Origin: Thermoplasmatales archaeon | GTDB lineage: Archaea; Thermoplasmatota; Thermoplasmata; Thermoplasmatales; GCA-001856825 | Assembly (NCBI GenBank): GCA_014874235.1 | Contig: JACWAC010000012.1 | Span: forward strand, 1 to 14,715 | Direction: 5' to 3' | DNA: 14,715 nt | Shown: positions 1-6,980 of the stretch, piece by piece | How the letters are laid out: each line of letters begins with the position of its first letter | Position numbering within the stretch: position 1 is the first letter of the stretch | Notes under the pieces: generated by a model | Database searches by the model: none | Seen by the model: only the letters and a program-made list of their open reading frames with translations | What the model was told of the DNA's origin: nothing | Program-made: the position numbers and the translations under genes

Positions 1-10
1 GACTACTAAC

Positions 11-34
11 GCTGCATACCATTAGATATGCAGC
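11..34. repeat. perfect 8-bp inverted repeat (hairpin) upstream of the first gene
   Basis: GCTGCATA at 11-18 is mirrored exactly by TATGCAGC at 27-34 with an 8-base loop. It lies directly before the Shine-Dalgarno-like GGAGAGG of the following gene, so it could be a 5' leader hairpin, an operator, or the end of an upstream transcript. There is no T-run after it, which argues against a simple terminator. Its function is unknown. Confidence 0.6.
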
Positions 35-47
35 GGAGAGGAAACGA

Positions 48-536
48 TTGCCATTTGGTATTAACAAAGAGGAACGAATTCGACAGCTAGAGGGACAACT
101 GTCCAATTTGAAGATGACAAGCTCGTATGGTAGCAGCTGTGAAACGATTGCAAGAATCCAGCTCCAGCTGACACAACTCTATGCAGATGTGGGCAATAAA
201 GAATTTTCAGATCAGATGCTGAACGATGCGTATAAGACACTTCAGGATCCGCTTTGCCCCCGAACGAGGACGGGTGAACAGATGCTCAGGAGTGTCGAAT
301 ACTACAGGGGTCATCCAGGATCGCTTAGCATGCAATCGATGCCAGCGATATACAGATATCTTTCTCTTATTGTACTGCTGGTAGGGTATCTGGCTCTATA
401 CGTGGTGTACTATCTCTTTCGCGCCTACATAAGTTACAACGACTTTCTCGCAGGAATCCTCGTTGTCTTCGTTTTAAGCATTGGACTCAATTTTGTTGTA
501 AGGAATCAGTATATGAAGAAAGCTTCTGGACGTTAG
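48..536 (+). CDS. hypothetical small membrane protein with two C-terminal transmembrane helices
   Basis: I do not recognise this 162-residue protein. The first 90 or so residues are soluble and helical: a charged stretch at about 6-22 that could form a coiled coil, then a stretch at about 32-68 with a TPR-like spacing of Ala, Leu and Tyr. Two hydrophobic helices follow, at about 103-126 and 133-152, ending in a short basic tail (RNQYMKKASGR). The expected shape is a membrane-anchored protein with a soluble N-terminal helical domain. The start chosen is TTG at 48, because GGAGAGG at 35-41 lies 6 bases upstream. The frame stays open to the window edge, so a longer N-terminus cannot be excluded. 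It converges on the oxidoreductase gene with a 67-base gap, so the two are not co-transcribed. The function is unknown and I see no catalytic motif. Confidence 0.7.
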   Translation: MPFGINKEERIRQLEGQLSNLKMTSSYGSSCETIARIQLQLTQLYADVGNKEFSDQMLNDAYKTLQDPLCPRTRTGEQMLRSVEYYRGHPGSLSMQSMPAIYRYLSLIVLLVGYLALYVVYYLFRAYISYNDFLAGILVVFVLSIGLNFVVRNQYMKKASGR

Positions 537-603
537 ATTTTACGGCTTTACATAGGACTAGATTCCCCAGAATTTAAAGAGCAAAGCGGATCATCTCGTA
601 ATT

Positions 604-1569
604 CTACCTGTTAGAGAAGGTGAGCATATTTCCAGAACAGGCTGCTTCTTGTGAAAGCAGATGCATCTTGGTAGAGAGAATAGCATCATCGGGACCTGCA
701 ATTCTTTTGTAATCACCTACAAAGTCCCTGATTTCCCCTTCGTACATGTTAGTCTCTTGATCGTATTCCTTTAACTGCTCACCATTGAGAATAAGTTTTG
801 AAGAGACACTTGTTGAATAGAAGTTGGTGACAGTAACGCTTCCCTCATTTCCGTATACGGTAAGGTCATTGGAATTCGAGGAAATTACCCTGGACGACAG
901 CGAGTTGGCGATTATGCCACTTTGAAACTCGAATGTTGCTTGCATGGTGTCTTCCATAACTTCACACTTTGGAAGACTTGACGCCTTTACTGATTCCACT
1001 TCTCGCCCGAACAGATTTACAAAACTATCAAAAATGTGAACCGCTATTCCTACGACCGTACCTCCGCCTGCCTTTCCTGATTGACCTCTCCATATTGTCT
1101 TGTCGTATGGGGCTGAGTTTCTTGTCCATTTCCCTAATATTATCCTAGGCTCGCCGATTGAATTAGATGAAAGATGCTTCTTAACATCTTGTATCGCAGG
1201 ATGGAACCTAAGGTGAAAACCCACTCCGAATTTCAGATTCTCCTTCTTTGATAGTTGTGCGAGTGTTTCCGTGTCCTCAACTCTCAACGTTACTGGTTTC
1301 TCCAATAAAACAGATTTTCCTGCCTCGAGAGACATCCTGGCGTGAGTGAAGTGGAGAAAGTTTGGGGACGATATGTAAACTGCTTCGAACGGCTGTTTTA
1401 AGAATTTCTCTAAGTCCGATGAGTACTCTGCTCCTAGATCCTTTGAGACTCTTTCCCCTTTGAAACGATCTGTTGAATATATCTGGGTTATCCTGGATCC
1501 GGATGATCTAATGGCGGGGATGACCCTTGTCATAGAGTGATTTCCCAAAGATATTATACCAAAATCCAT
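604..1569 (-). CDS. Gfo/Idh/MocA family NAD(P)-dependent oxidoreductase
   Basis: This is a probable sugar, inositol or related polyol dehydrogenase; the substrate cannot be told from sequence. It has 321 residues, normal to slightly short for the family. The N-terminal Rossmann domain (about 1-120) starts with GIISLGNHSMTRVIPAI, a looser form of the usual GxGxxG dinucleotide loop that is also seen in other family members. The hallmark EKP motif is at 90-92, supplying the conserved lysine. The C-terminal domain holds GGGTVVGIAVHIFD at 168-181, matching the family's catalytic GG...GxHxxD segment with His178 and Asp181. The start is ATG at 1569. No Shine-Dalgarno is visible, but an AT-rich GGATATAT-type box lies about 25 bases upstream, fitting a leaderless mRNA. 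Its neighbours on the same strand are an MFS remnant and an intact MFS transporter, so an uptake or catabolic context is possible but unproven. Confidence 0.88.
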   Translation of the reverse strand: MDFGIISLGNHSMTRVIPAIRSSGSRITQIYSTDRFKGERVSKDLGAEYSSDLEKFLKQPFEAVYISSPNFLHFTHARMSLEAGKSVLLEKPVTLRVEDTETLAQLSKKENLKFGVGFHLRFHPAIQDVKKHLSSNSIGEPRIILGKWTRNSAPYDKTIWRGQSGKAGGGTVVGIAVHIFDSFVNLFGREVESVKASSLPKCEVMEDTMQATFEFQSGIIANSLSSRVISSNSNDLTVYGNEGSVTVTNFYSTSVSSKLILNGEQLKEYDQETNMYEGEIRDFVGDYKRIAGPDDAILSTKMHLLSQEAACSGNMLTFSNR

Positions 1570-1589
1570 AGATCATTAGTTAGGGATCG

Positions 1590-1600
1590 AATATATCCTT
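1590..1600 (-). promoter_or_regulatory. probable TATA box (box A) of the oxidoreductase gene
   Basis: On the minus strand the sequence reads AAGGATATAT, centred about 25 bases before the ATG at 1569. That is the spacing expected if transcription starts at or next to the start codon. It is a weak match to the archaeal box A, so this is inferred from position as much as from sequence. Confidence 0.4.
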
Positions 1601-1667
1601 TTTTCGTTTCAAATACTATCAATATTGAGAGCAGCAAGTAACTGATCAGAATCGAGATACCATAGTT

Positions 1668-2708
1668 TCATCCGCCGCCTTTGTCTAGAGGAATTCTAAC
1701 GTCTCGCAGAGTTGGAAGAGCCAGGAACATCACGGCGCAAAATGTGGATATAACCAAGCCAGTTATTAAGAACGTATTTTTGACACCAAAATTGGTAACG
1801 AAGAATGGAATGAGAATTGCACCCACTGCTGACGTGATGCCTCTGAAAATATAGAGATTCGACGCAGTTCTACCGAGCATCCCTTTGTCAGTGACGTGCT
1901 GAAGTTAGGTGGAATATAGTATAACGTAAGACGAAAAGAAGAATCCGACTACAAGGAACAATAGCGACGCCAGTAATGGAGTCTTTAAAAGAAACGCAAG
2001 GACAATGAAAAGGATTCCTGATACAATTAGAGTGGTTAGAATTGTTCTGACGACTCCTCTATACGGAAAATATTTACCAAAAATGATCCCGGATATTATC
2101 GGACCAACGTAATAGAGCGAGTAGCTAATCGAATACCACTCTCTTGAGATTACTGCAAACAAATCGGTTATCCCGAGAGCCGAAAGAGACGAGAAGAAGG
2201 CAGGGATTGATATTATCACTGAGAGATACAATAGACTGGGATTGTTTTTCAGAGCATACTTGAATCCCTCTATAAAGCCGGTTCCTTGATTTCTTTCGGT
2301 CTTCTTGATAATTACGAGAATGAGCAAAGATAGACCGGCCGTAACGTGTCCGTTTCCGATTGCGCTGGAGTAACCATTGGCACTTGCAATGTCCTCCTTT
2401 TTAACGATTGTAGGTATGACAGCCCAATCTGCAGCCCAAATTATGTCGTCCAGTACTGCTATCAAGAGCAAAACCAAGAGGAAGAAAATTTCGTTTATCT
2501 TTCGCAGCTCGATGAGCAAACCTAACGTGAGCGCAAGGATAGCAATGCCTGCTTGAGATGCCGATATCAATTATCTTTTGTCTATAACTTTATCAACGAG
2601 AGGACCAAAGAGAAAAGTCAGCGCGTAAATCCCATACATTATGAAAAGAGATAGACCTGTAAAGAGCATGCTTCCAGACAGCAAATAAGAATAGGCAGGA
2701 ATGACCGT
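1668..2708 (-). pseudogene. decayed MFS transporter (two in-frame TAA stops, N-terminus missing)
   Basis: One continuous reading frame gives three pieces of an MFS exporter. The first, about 45 residues, covers the second helix and the GPLVDKVIDKR loop (the usual G-x-x-x-D-R/K motif between helices 2 and 3). The second, 2570-1908, has 221 residues, including PTIVKKEDIASANGYSSAIGN, typical of the MFS_3 or enterobactin-exporter-like group. The third, 1904-1671, is the C-terminal part with KGMLGRTASNLYIFRG. The pieces are separated by TAA at 2571-2573 and TAA at 1905-1907, with no frameshift. The first transmembrane helix is missing: a TGA at 2709-2711 precedes the frame, and the 3' end of the intact transporter lies 9 bases further up. 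Part of helix 5 may also be lost, because SSAIGN runs quickly into LSLLILVIIKK. TAA is a working stop for tfb and the neighbouring transporter, so read-through is unlikely. Confidence 0.8.
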
Positions 2709-2719
2709 TCAAAAATCGA

Positions 2720-3952
2720 TTAATCTGTTGTTTTGGCAATTATAGAAAGATCTTTGTCTTTAGGAAGGTAGATCAGAAGAACAACCGATACCACCGCGAA
2801 GATAAGCATCACTGCAAAGGTGTAATAAAGAGTTATGTAAAGATGAAGTCCATCGAACAGAAGAAGGCCAATGCTTCCACCTATGGTGTTTCCGACCCCC
2901 CATACCAGTGCATTAGCTCTCGAAGAGTGTTCCTTTGGAACGGTCTGAGAAACATATCCCATTAAGACAGGGAATCCGGTGTATGCAAAGAAGGCAAAGA
3001 ATGTGTAAGTCACGAGCAAAGCGGTCAAACTCCTAGACAAGAATAGAAAGATGACAAAGAATATAACAGATCCAACAGAGGTCAGAGAAATAGTAAATTT
3101 CCCTCCAAATCTAGTCGTCAGATATCCAAACAAGGGTTGTCCAAGCACTGGAGCAAAGAAGGCGATTCCTACTATCGTTGCCATTATCTTCTTGGAGGCA
3201 AAGATGCCCACGAGGTACAACGGTACCCATGTAGTGTTGGAAAATATGAACATTGCCCTGAGGAAAACCAAGATCACAAGCATTATCAGGAAGAATGGAA
3301 TTGCATTTTCCTTTGCCTGTACGCCCGTATGCTTCTGGGAAATCTTCTTTACTGGGAGGCTGTACTGGTAGTTCTTCCTCTTAAAGAATCTCAAACCGAG
3401 ATAGACCAAAACGGCGGCGACAAAGAAATAAAATATCATTATATACAATCCAAAAGTGATTCCGATAAATTCAGAGACGAAGACCAGCACGACAGGGAAA
3501 ACGCTTCTTCCGAGACTTCCAAACGAGCCGTTAATCCCCATATAAGAAGCCGAATTTCTGGCTCCGTAAGTGTGAGAGAGAATGGTCGCACCAATAGGAT
3601 GGTAAATAGACTGTCCGATTCCCAATATCACTGCTCCAAGAGTCAGGAACACATATGCGTCACCATTCATCACGAAGGGAATAGAAAAAACAAATGCAGA
3701 TAAACCGTTCAAGAGCAGTCCGGCTGTAAGTATAAGAGAGTCCTTATCCACTCGGTCAGCGTACGAACCCACGTAGACGCTTAAGAATCCAGATATGAGA
3801 TTGTAGATTACCGGCATCAATCCTATTGCGAATACCGATAGACCGCCGATACCAACGTAATAAGTGAAGAGAACTGGGAACAGCAGAGCATTCCCATCCA
3901 CAGAAAAGTGGGTGAATGAGGTAAATACCAGAGATTTGAGTTTGTCATTCAT
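2720..3952 (-). CDS. MFS transporter, fosmidomycin-resistance (Fsr)-like
   Basis: This 410-residue integral membrane protein has about 12 hydrophobic helices, the normal size for a major facilitator. Near the N-terminus, THFSVDGNALLFPVLF matches the H-x3-D-x4-(L)P pattern of Fsr-type drug exporters. GSYADRVDKDSL at about residue 62 is the helix 2-3 loop motif G-x3-D-R-x2-(K/D). GIGQSIYHPIGATILSH around 112-128 is another Fsr-group hallmark. A basic cytoplasmic loop (FFKRKNYQYSLPVKKISQKH) separates the two six-helix halves. It probably exports a small hydrophobic compound by proton exchange; the substrate is unknown. The start is ATG at 3952, with no Shine-Dalgarno. An AT-rich box (CAATTAAATT on the minus strand, 3981-3990) lies about 30 bases upstream. 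It is intact, unlike the related remnant 11 bases downstream. A longer ORF on the opposite strand within it is a shadow. Confidence 0.88.
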   Translation of the reverse strand: MNDKLKSLVFTSFTHFSVDGNALLFPVLFTYYVGIGGLSVFAIGLMPVIYNLISGFLSVYVGSYADRVDKDSLILTAGLLLNGLSAFVFSIPFVMNGDAYVFLTLGAVILGIGQSIYHPIGATILSHTYGARNSASYMGINGSFGSLGRSVFPVVLVFVSEFIGITFGLYIMIFYFFVAAVLVYLGLRFFKRKNYQYSLPVKKISQKHTGVQAKENAIPFFLIMLVILVFLRAMFIFSNTTWVPLYLVGIFASKKIMATIVGIAFFAPVLGQPLFGYLTTRFGGKFTISLTSVGSVIFFVIFLFLSRSLTALLVTYTFFAFFAYTGFPVLMGYVSQTVPKEHSSRANALVWGVGNTIGGSIGLLLFDGLHLYITLYYTFAVMLIFAVVSVVLLIYLPKDKDLSIIAKTTD

Positions 3953-4175
3953 TATTTATTGAGCCCGAAGTGCGTTTGGAAATTTAATTGTGTGTATTGA
4001 AGGGTGATACTATGAATTAACACAATTGCACTTCAAAAAGTTGACAAGGGCTGACGGGAGATTGGAATTTAACTTAGAGATGACCTCATTATGTTGATAC
4101 TCGAGCTATATTGTAATAAATAACACATTAATGCTAAAATAGCAACATTAATGTGCTAGTTTCAACTGTCGGTCT
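3953..4175. other. divergent intergenic region between the MFS exporter and trpB2
   Basis: This AT-rich 223-base spacer holds the promoters of two divergent genes and no supported ORF. Besides the nested repeats near trpB2 (listed separately), AATTGTGT at 3986-3993 is mirrored by ACACAATT at 4020-4027. The former overlaps the AT-rich box of the exporter gene. No RNA gene is recognisable. Confidence 0.5.
4124..4155. promoter_or_regulatory. operator-like nested repeats upstream of trpB2
   Basis: CACATTAATG at 4124-4133 is mirrored by CATTAATGTG at 4146-4155. Between the arms GCTA-AAA-TAGC (4133-4143) is a second perfect inverted repeat. The core ACATTAATG is also repeated directly, at 4125 and 4145, exactly 20 bases or about two helical turns apart, and the right copy is a 10-bp palindrome (ACATTAATGT). 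The block ends 20 bases before the trpB2 ATG at 4176 and overlaps every plausible TATA element (CTAAAATA in the middle, or ATTAATGT in the right arm). This is the layout expected for a dimeric repressor competing with TBP. The regulator is not identified, and the sites do not resemble the TGTACA box of methanogen TrpY. Confidence 0.55.
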
Positions 4176-5537
4176 ATGGGCTCAAACGACAGGGCTATAT
4201 TTCTGGACCAGGATGACATTCCTCGAAACTGGTATAACATACAGGCCGATTTGCCAGAGCCAATTCCTCCCCCTTTAGATCCTGGAACGCTACAACCAAT
4301 CAATCCAGAAAAGCTCCTTAGAGTCTTTGCCAAGGAACTCGTGTTACAGGAAGTATCTCAAGAGAGGTATGTCAAAATTCCTGATGAAGTATATGATGCT
4401 TATAAATGGCTTCCTAGACCTACTCCACTTTATCGTGCCAGGAAGTTGGAGGAATATCTCAAGACTCCCGCAAGAATATACTACAAATGGGAAGGTGTAA
4501 ATCCCGCGGGCAGTCACAAACCAAATACTGCTTTTGCTCAAGCTTATTACAACGCAAAACAAGGAATTGAAAATCTTACTACCGAAACTGGGGCAGGACA
4601 ATGGGGATCAGCTCTGTCCATGGCGGCTGCTTACTTTGGACTTCACGCTCGTGTATACATGGTTTCCGCAAGTTACAACCAGAAACCAGGCAGAAGAGTA
4701 ATGATGGAAACTTGGGGAGCAAAATGCTTCTCTTCTCCGAGTGACCAAACAAGCTATGGTAAGAAACTGCAAGAAGAAGACCCCAACAATCCAGGTTCAC
4801 TAGGAATAGCTATCTCGGAAGCTGTAGAGGATGCTGTGACTCACGATAATACAAGGTACACTTTAGGATCCGTGCTAAACCACGTTCTAATGCACCAGAC
4901 TGTCATAGGACAGGAAGTAGAAAAACAGCTGGATATTGTTGATAAAAAACCTGACGTCCTAGTGGGTAACATAGGTGGTGGTTCTAACTTTGGAGGTTTC
5001 TGCCTACCATTTATGGGGAAGAAGCTCAAGGGGAAGTTAGATGCTAGATTTGTTGCTTGTGAATCCGCCGCCGTTCCTCACACAACTAAGGGAAAATATA
5101 CCTATGACTACGGAGACACGGGTCACCTGACTCCTCTCCTAAAGATGCTAACGCTTGGAAGTGAATTCAGGAATCCGCCCATACATGCGGGCGGTCTAAG
5201 ATATCACGGAATGGCTCCAATAATTTCTTACCTAATTCAAAAAGGATACATGGAATCTTACGCCTATTCACAGACCGCAGCTTTTGATGCCGCAACCATT
5301 TTTGCGAGAACTGAAGGGATTATTCCTGCCCCAGAGTCTGCCCACGAAATCAGATACGTAATAGATGAGGCTTTTAGGTGCAAGAGAGATAACAAGAGTG
5401 AAGTAATAGTTTTCAACAACTCTGGTCATGGATTGCTAGATCTGTCTGCTTACGAACTCTATAATTCAGGTAAACTCGAAGATTTCGAAGCAACAGAATT
5501 CAATTATCCCACAATAGTTAGAGAAGAGGCAAGGTAG
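4176..5537 (+). CDS. trpB2: tryptophan synthase beta-like protein, TrpB2 type
   Basis: This is a PLP-dependent enzyme of fold type II that joins indole to a serine-derived aminoacrylate to make tryptophan. At 453 residues it has the longer TrpB2 form rather than the roughly 400-residue TrpB1. Landmarks: PRPTPLYRA at 80-88, KWEGVNPAGSHKPNTA at 104-119 with PLP lysine K115 and the conserved Glu106, ETGAGQWG at 137-144, the phosphate-binding GGGSNFGG at 267-274, GLRYHGMAP near 342 (characteristic of TrpB2), and NSGHG near the C-terminus. No trpA or other trp gene is nearby, in line with TrpB2 acting without the alpha subunit. Sulfolobus TrpB2 has been reported to prefer O-phosphoserine, which makes the downstream DUF1015 gene interesting. 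The start is ATG at 4176, with no Shine-Dalgarno, just after a block of operator-like repeats. Alternative activities such as serine deamination cannot be excluded. Confidence 0.95.
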   Translation: MGSNDRAIFLDQDDIPRNWYNIQADLPEPIPPPLDPGTLQPINPEKLLRVFAKELVLQEVSQERYVKIPDEVYDAYKWLPRPTPLYRARKLEEYLKTPARIYYKWEGVNPAGSHKPNTAFAQAYYNAKQGIENLTTETGAGQWGSALSMAAAYFGLHARVYMVSASYNQKPGRRVMMETWGAKCFSSPSDQTSYGKKLQEEDPNNPGSLGIAISEAVEDAVTHDNTRYTLGSVLNHVLMHQTVIGQEVEKQLDIVDKKPDVLVGNIGGGSNFGGFCLPFMGKKLKGKLDARFVACESAAVPHTTKGKYTYDYGDTGHLTPLLKMLTLGSEFRNPPIHAGGLRYHGMAPIISYLIQKGYMESYAYSQTAAFDAATIFARTEGIIPAPESAHEIRYVIDEAFRCKRDNKSEVIVFNNSGHGLLDLSAYELYNSGKLEDFEATEFNYPTIVREEAR

Positions 5538-5585
5538 TGGATGGAAATTATTTCTTTACCCAATCGAGTTCTTTTTACTTGAAGC

Positions 5586-5592
5586 AAGGTGA
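5586..5592 (+). promoter_or_regulatory. Shine-Dalgarno site of the DUF1015 gene
   Basis: AAGGTGA matches the archaeal anti-Shine-Dalgarno end of 16S rRNA. It lies 3 bases before TTG 5596 and 6 bases before TTG 5599, favouring the second as the true start. Its presence, in contrast to the lack of one at trpB2, suggests translation from within a longer mRNA. Confidence 0.6.
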
Positions 5593-5595
5593 ATA

Positions 5596-6753
5596 TTGTT
5601 GATCTTCAAACCATTTACACCCTATACTTTTACCGGAGAAATTTCAGATTTCATTTCGCCCGCTCTTGATACTATTAGACCCTTGGAATTGAAAACTTTG
5701 CAGAAACGAAAATATAATGTTTTGAAGCTAACCTCAAAGGAAAACGCAAAAAGTATTCTCGATTTTATGTTATCAAACGGCCTCCTTTCCAAGGGGAAGG
5801 AGAGCATGCTAATTCTTGAGCAGAAATTTAGCTATCTTGGGCAGAAACAATCAAGGATAGGCGTAATTGGCACGATAGATATATCGGACAAAGAAACAAT
5901 TCTTCTTCCACACGAAATGACCATAAAAAAATATGTAAAGTACAGAAAGAGAGCTTTCGAGAGAATACAGTCCCAAGTAGAACCAGTCTTCATTACCGTT
6001 GCGGAGAAAGATTTGGATTCTTTTCTGCACAGCCTAGTATTACATAGAAGTCCAGATATGTCATTTGTCGAACCTGCTGGAGTGCTTAACAATGTATACA
6101 TAATTCCTGATTCTGGCATTCTTAGAGAAGTTCAGAAAAAGCTCAAAAATTCCACTGGTTTCGTGGCAGATGGGCATCACAGACTCCAGGCACTAAAGGA
6201 GATTAATAAAAAAAGACTCTCAGAGGGTAAGTACCAGTACAGTCTCTTCAGCTATGTAACTTCGTTGTACAGCGAATCATTGCTTATATCAGGAATCCAT
6301 CGAATTGTCACCGGAGGAGAGAGAGAAAATGCACGCAGCAAACTCGGAAGGTACTTTACGGTTTCTGAGCCAATGGAACACTTTTCAGGGTACAAGATGG
6401 GAATATATAACGGGGAATTTAGGGAGATCAAGCCAACTTCCATTTCTTCAAATCTTATCAACAACAAAGGAATATCCGACGCCCTAAATGTTGATTACTC
6501 TGACCTACTCATCTTGCCACACATATTTTCAATAGATCTGGGCACAATTGGTAAAGGCGTGACTTATACACCTAGTCAACAAGAAGCGATAGAAATGGTA
6601 AAATCTGGAAAGGGTGGAACTGCCATTCTGATTCCCCCTTTAGACAAGAAGCAATTCATGGATGTGGTTACCTCCGGGAGAATCTTGGGGCCAAAATCTA
6701 CCTTCTTCTTTCCCAAGATACCAGCAGGAATCGCAATATACAAGATGGGCTGA
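5596..6753 (+). CDS. DUF1015 family protein with DGHHR motif
   Basis: This 385-residue protein belongs to the DUF1015 (COG4198) family. Family landmarks: LPHEMTIKKYVKYRKRAFERI at 104-124 (the HE-x-T...K/D-R segment), VEPVFITV at 128-135, GFVADGHHRLQAL at 188-200 with the strongly conserved DGHHR at 192-196, ISGIHRIV near 231-238, and KSTFFFPKIPAGIAIY at the C-terminus. The role of the family is not settled. DGHHR resembles the nucleotide-binding motif of ParB/sulfiredoxin-fold proteins, which include free-serine kinases, so a small-molecule kinase is a reasonable guess. It follows trpB2 on the same strand after 58 bases and may be co-transcribed. The start is TTG: of two adjacent TTG codons, 5596 and 5599, the second is better placed (6 bases) from AAGGTGA at 5586-5592. 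The gene looks intact and is AT-rich. Confidence 0.85.
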   Translation: MLIFKPFTPYTFTGEISDFISPALDTIRPLELKTLQKRKYNVLKLTSKENAKSILDFMLSNGLLSKGKESMLILEQKFSYLGQKQSRIGVIGTIDISDKETILLPHEMTIKKYVKYRKRAFERIQSQVEPVFITVAEKDLDSFLHSLVLHRSPDMSFVEPAGVLNNVYIIPDSGILREVQKKLKNSTGFVADGHHRLQALKEINKKRLSEGKYQYSLFSYVTSLYSESLLISGIHRIVTGGERENARSKLGRYFTVSEPMEHFSGYKMGIYNGEFREIKPTSISSNLINNKGISDALNVDYSDLLILPHIFSIDLGTIGKGVTYTPSQQEAIEMVKSGKGGTAILIPPLDKKQFMDVVTSGRILGPKSTFFFPKIPAGIAIYKMG

Positions 6754-6887
6754 ATGAAGAAAAGAGCTTCATAGTATATAAAGTCGTAGCAAGAATGCTT
6801 ATCATTCAGCTATGAATTTTAGACAATATCTTCTGGAGTACTTTCCCCTCTTCTTCTGTTTGGCTTGTAGCGAATGGATTATTTCGA
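6754..6887. other. spacer between the DUF1015 gene and tRNA-Lys with an orphan TATA-like box
   Basis: There is no supported gene here. GTATATAAA at 6774-6782 (TTTATATAC on the minus strand) is a good box A match in either direction, but no gene starts at a fitting distance. The pyrimidine-rich CTTTCCCCTCTTCTTCTGTT at 6841-6860 may help end the DUF1015 transcript. Confidence 0.4.
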
Positions 6888-6961
6888 CGGGCCCAGTGGG
6901 AATCGAACCCACGACCACCTGGTTAAAAGCCAGATGCTCTACCGAACTGAGCTACGGGCCC
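6888..6961 (-). tRNA. tRNA-Lys (anticodon UUU)
   Basis: The minus strand folds into a standard 74-base cloverleaf. The acceptor stem GGGCCCG/TGGGCCC closes with a G-U pair. The D arm is GCTC-AGTTCGGTA-GAGC, the anticodon arm TCTGG-CTTTTAA-CCAGG with anticodon TTT (6925-6927), the variable loop has 5 bases, and the T arm is GTGGG-TTCGAAT-CCCAC. The discriminator base is G, and CCA is not encoded (TCG follows), so it must be added by the CCA-adding enzyme. There is no intron. It lies between the 3' ends of the DUF1015 gene (opposite strand) and tfb (same strand) and has its own TATA box. Confidence 0.97.
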
Positions 6962-6980
6962 CAGGTGGTATGGCATGAAA

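Noticed and set aside
1668..2570. Treating the MFS pieces as two separate small membrane proteins
   Set aside because: They lie in one frame, the segments before and after each TAA continue the same MFS motifs, and neither piece has a plausible start signal. A single pseudogene explains them better.
3137..3703. A 188-codon plus-strand ORF inside the MFS exporter
   Set aside because: It is antisense to a well-supported membrane protein, has an odd charged composition and shows no family motif, so it is a frame shadow.
6754..6887. A C/D box small RNA on the minus strand (CTGA next to ATGATAA)
   Set aside because: The boxes are not arranged as C-guide-D'-C'-guide-D and no terminal stem is visible, so support is too weak.
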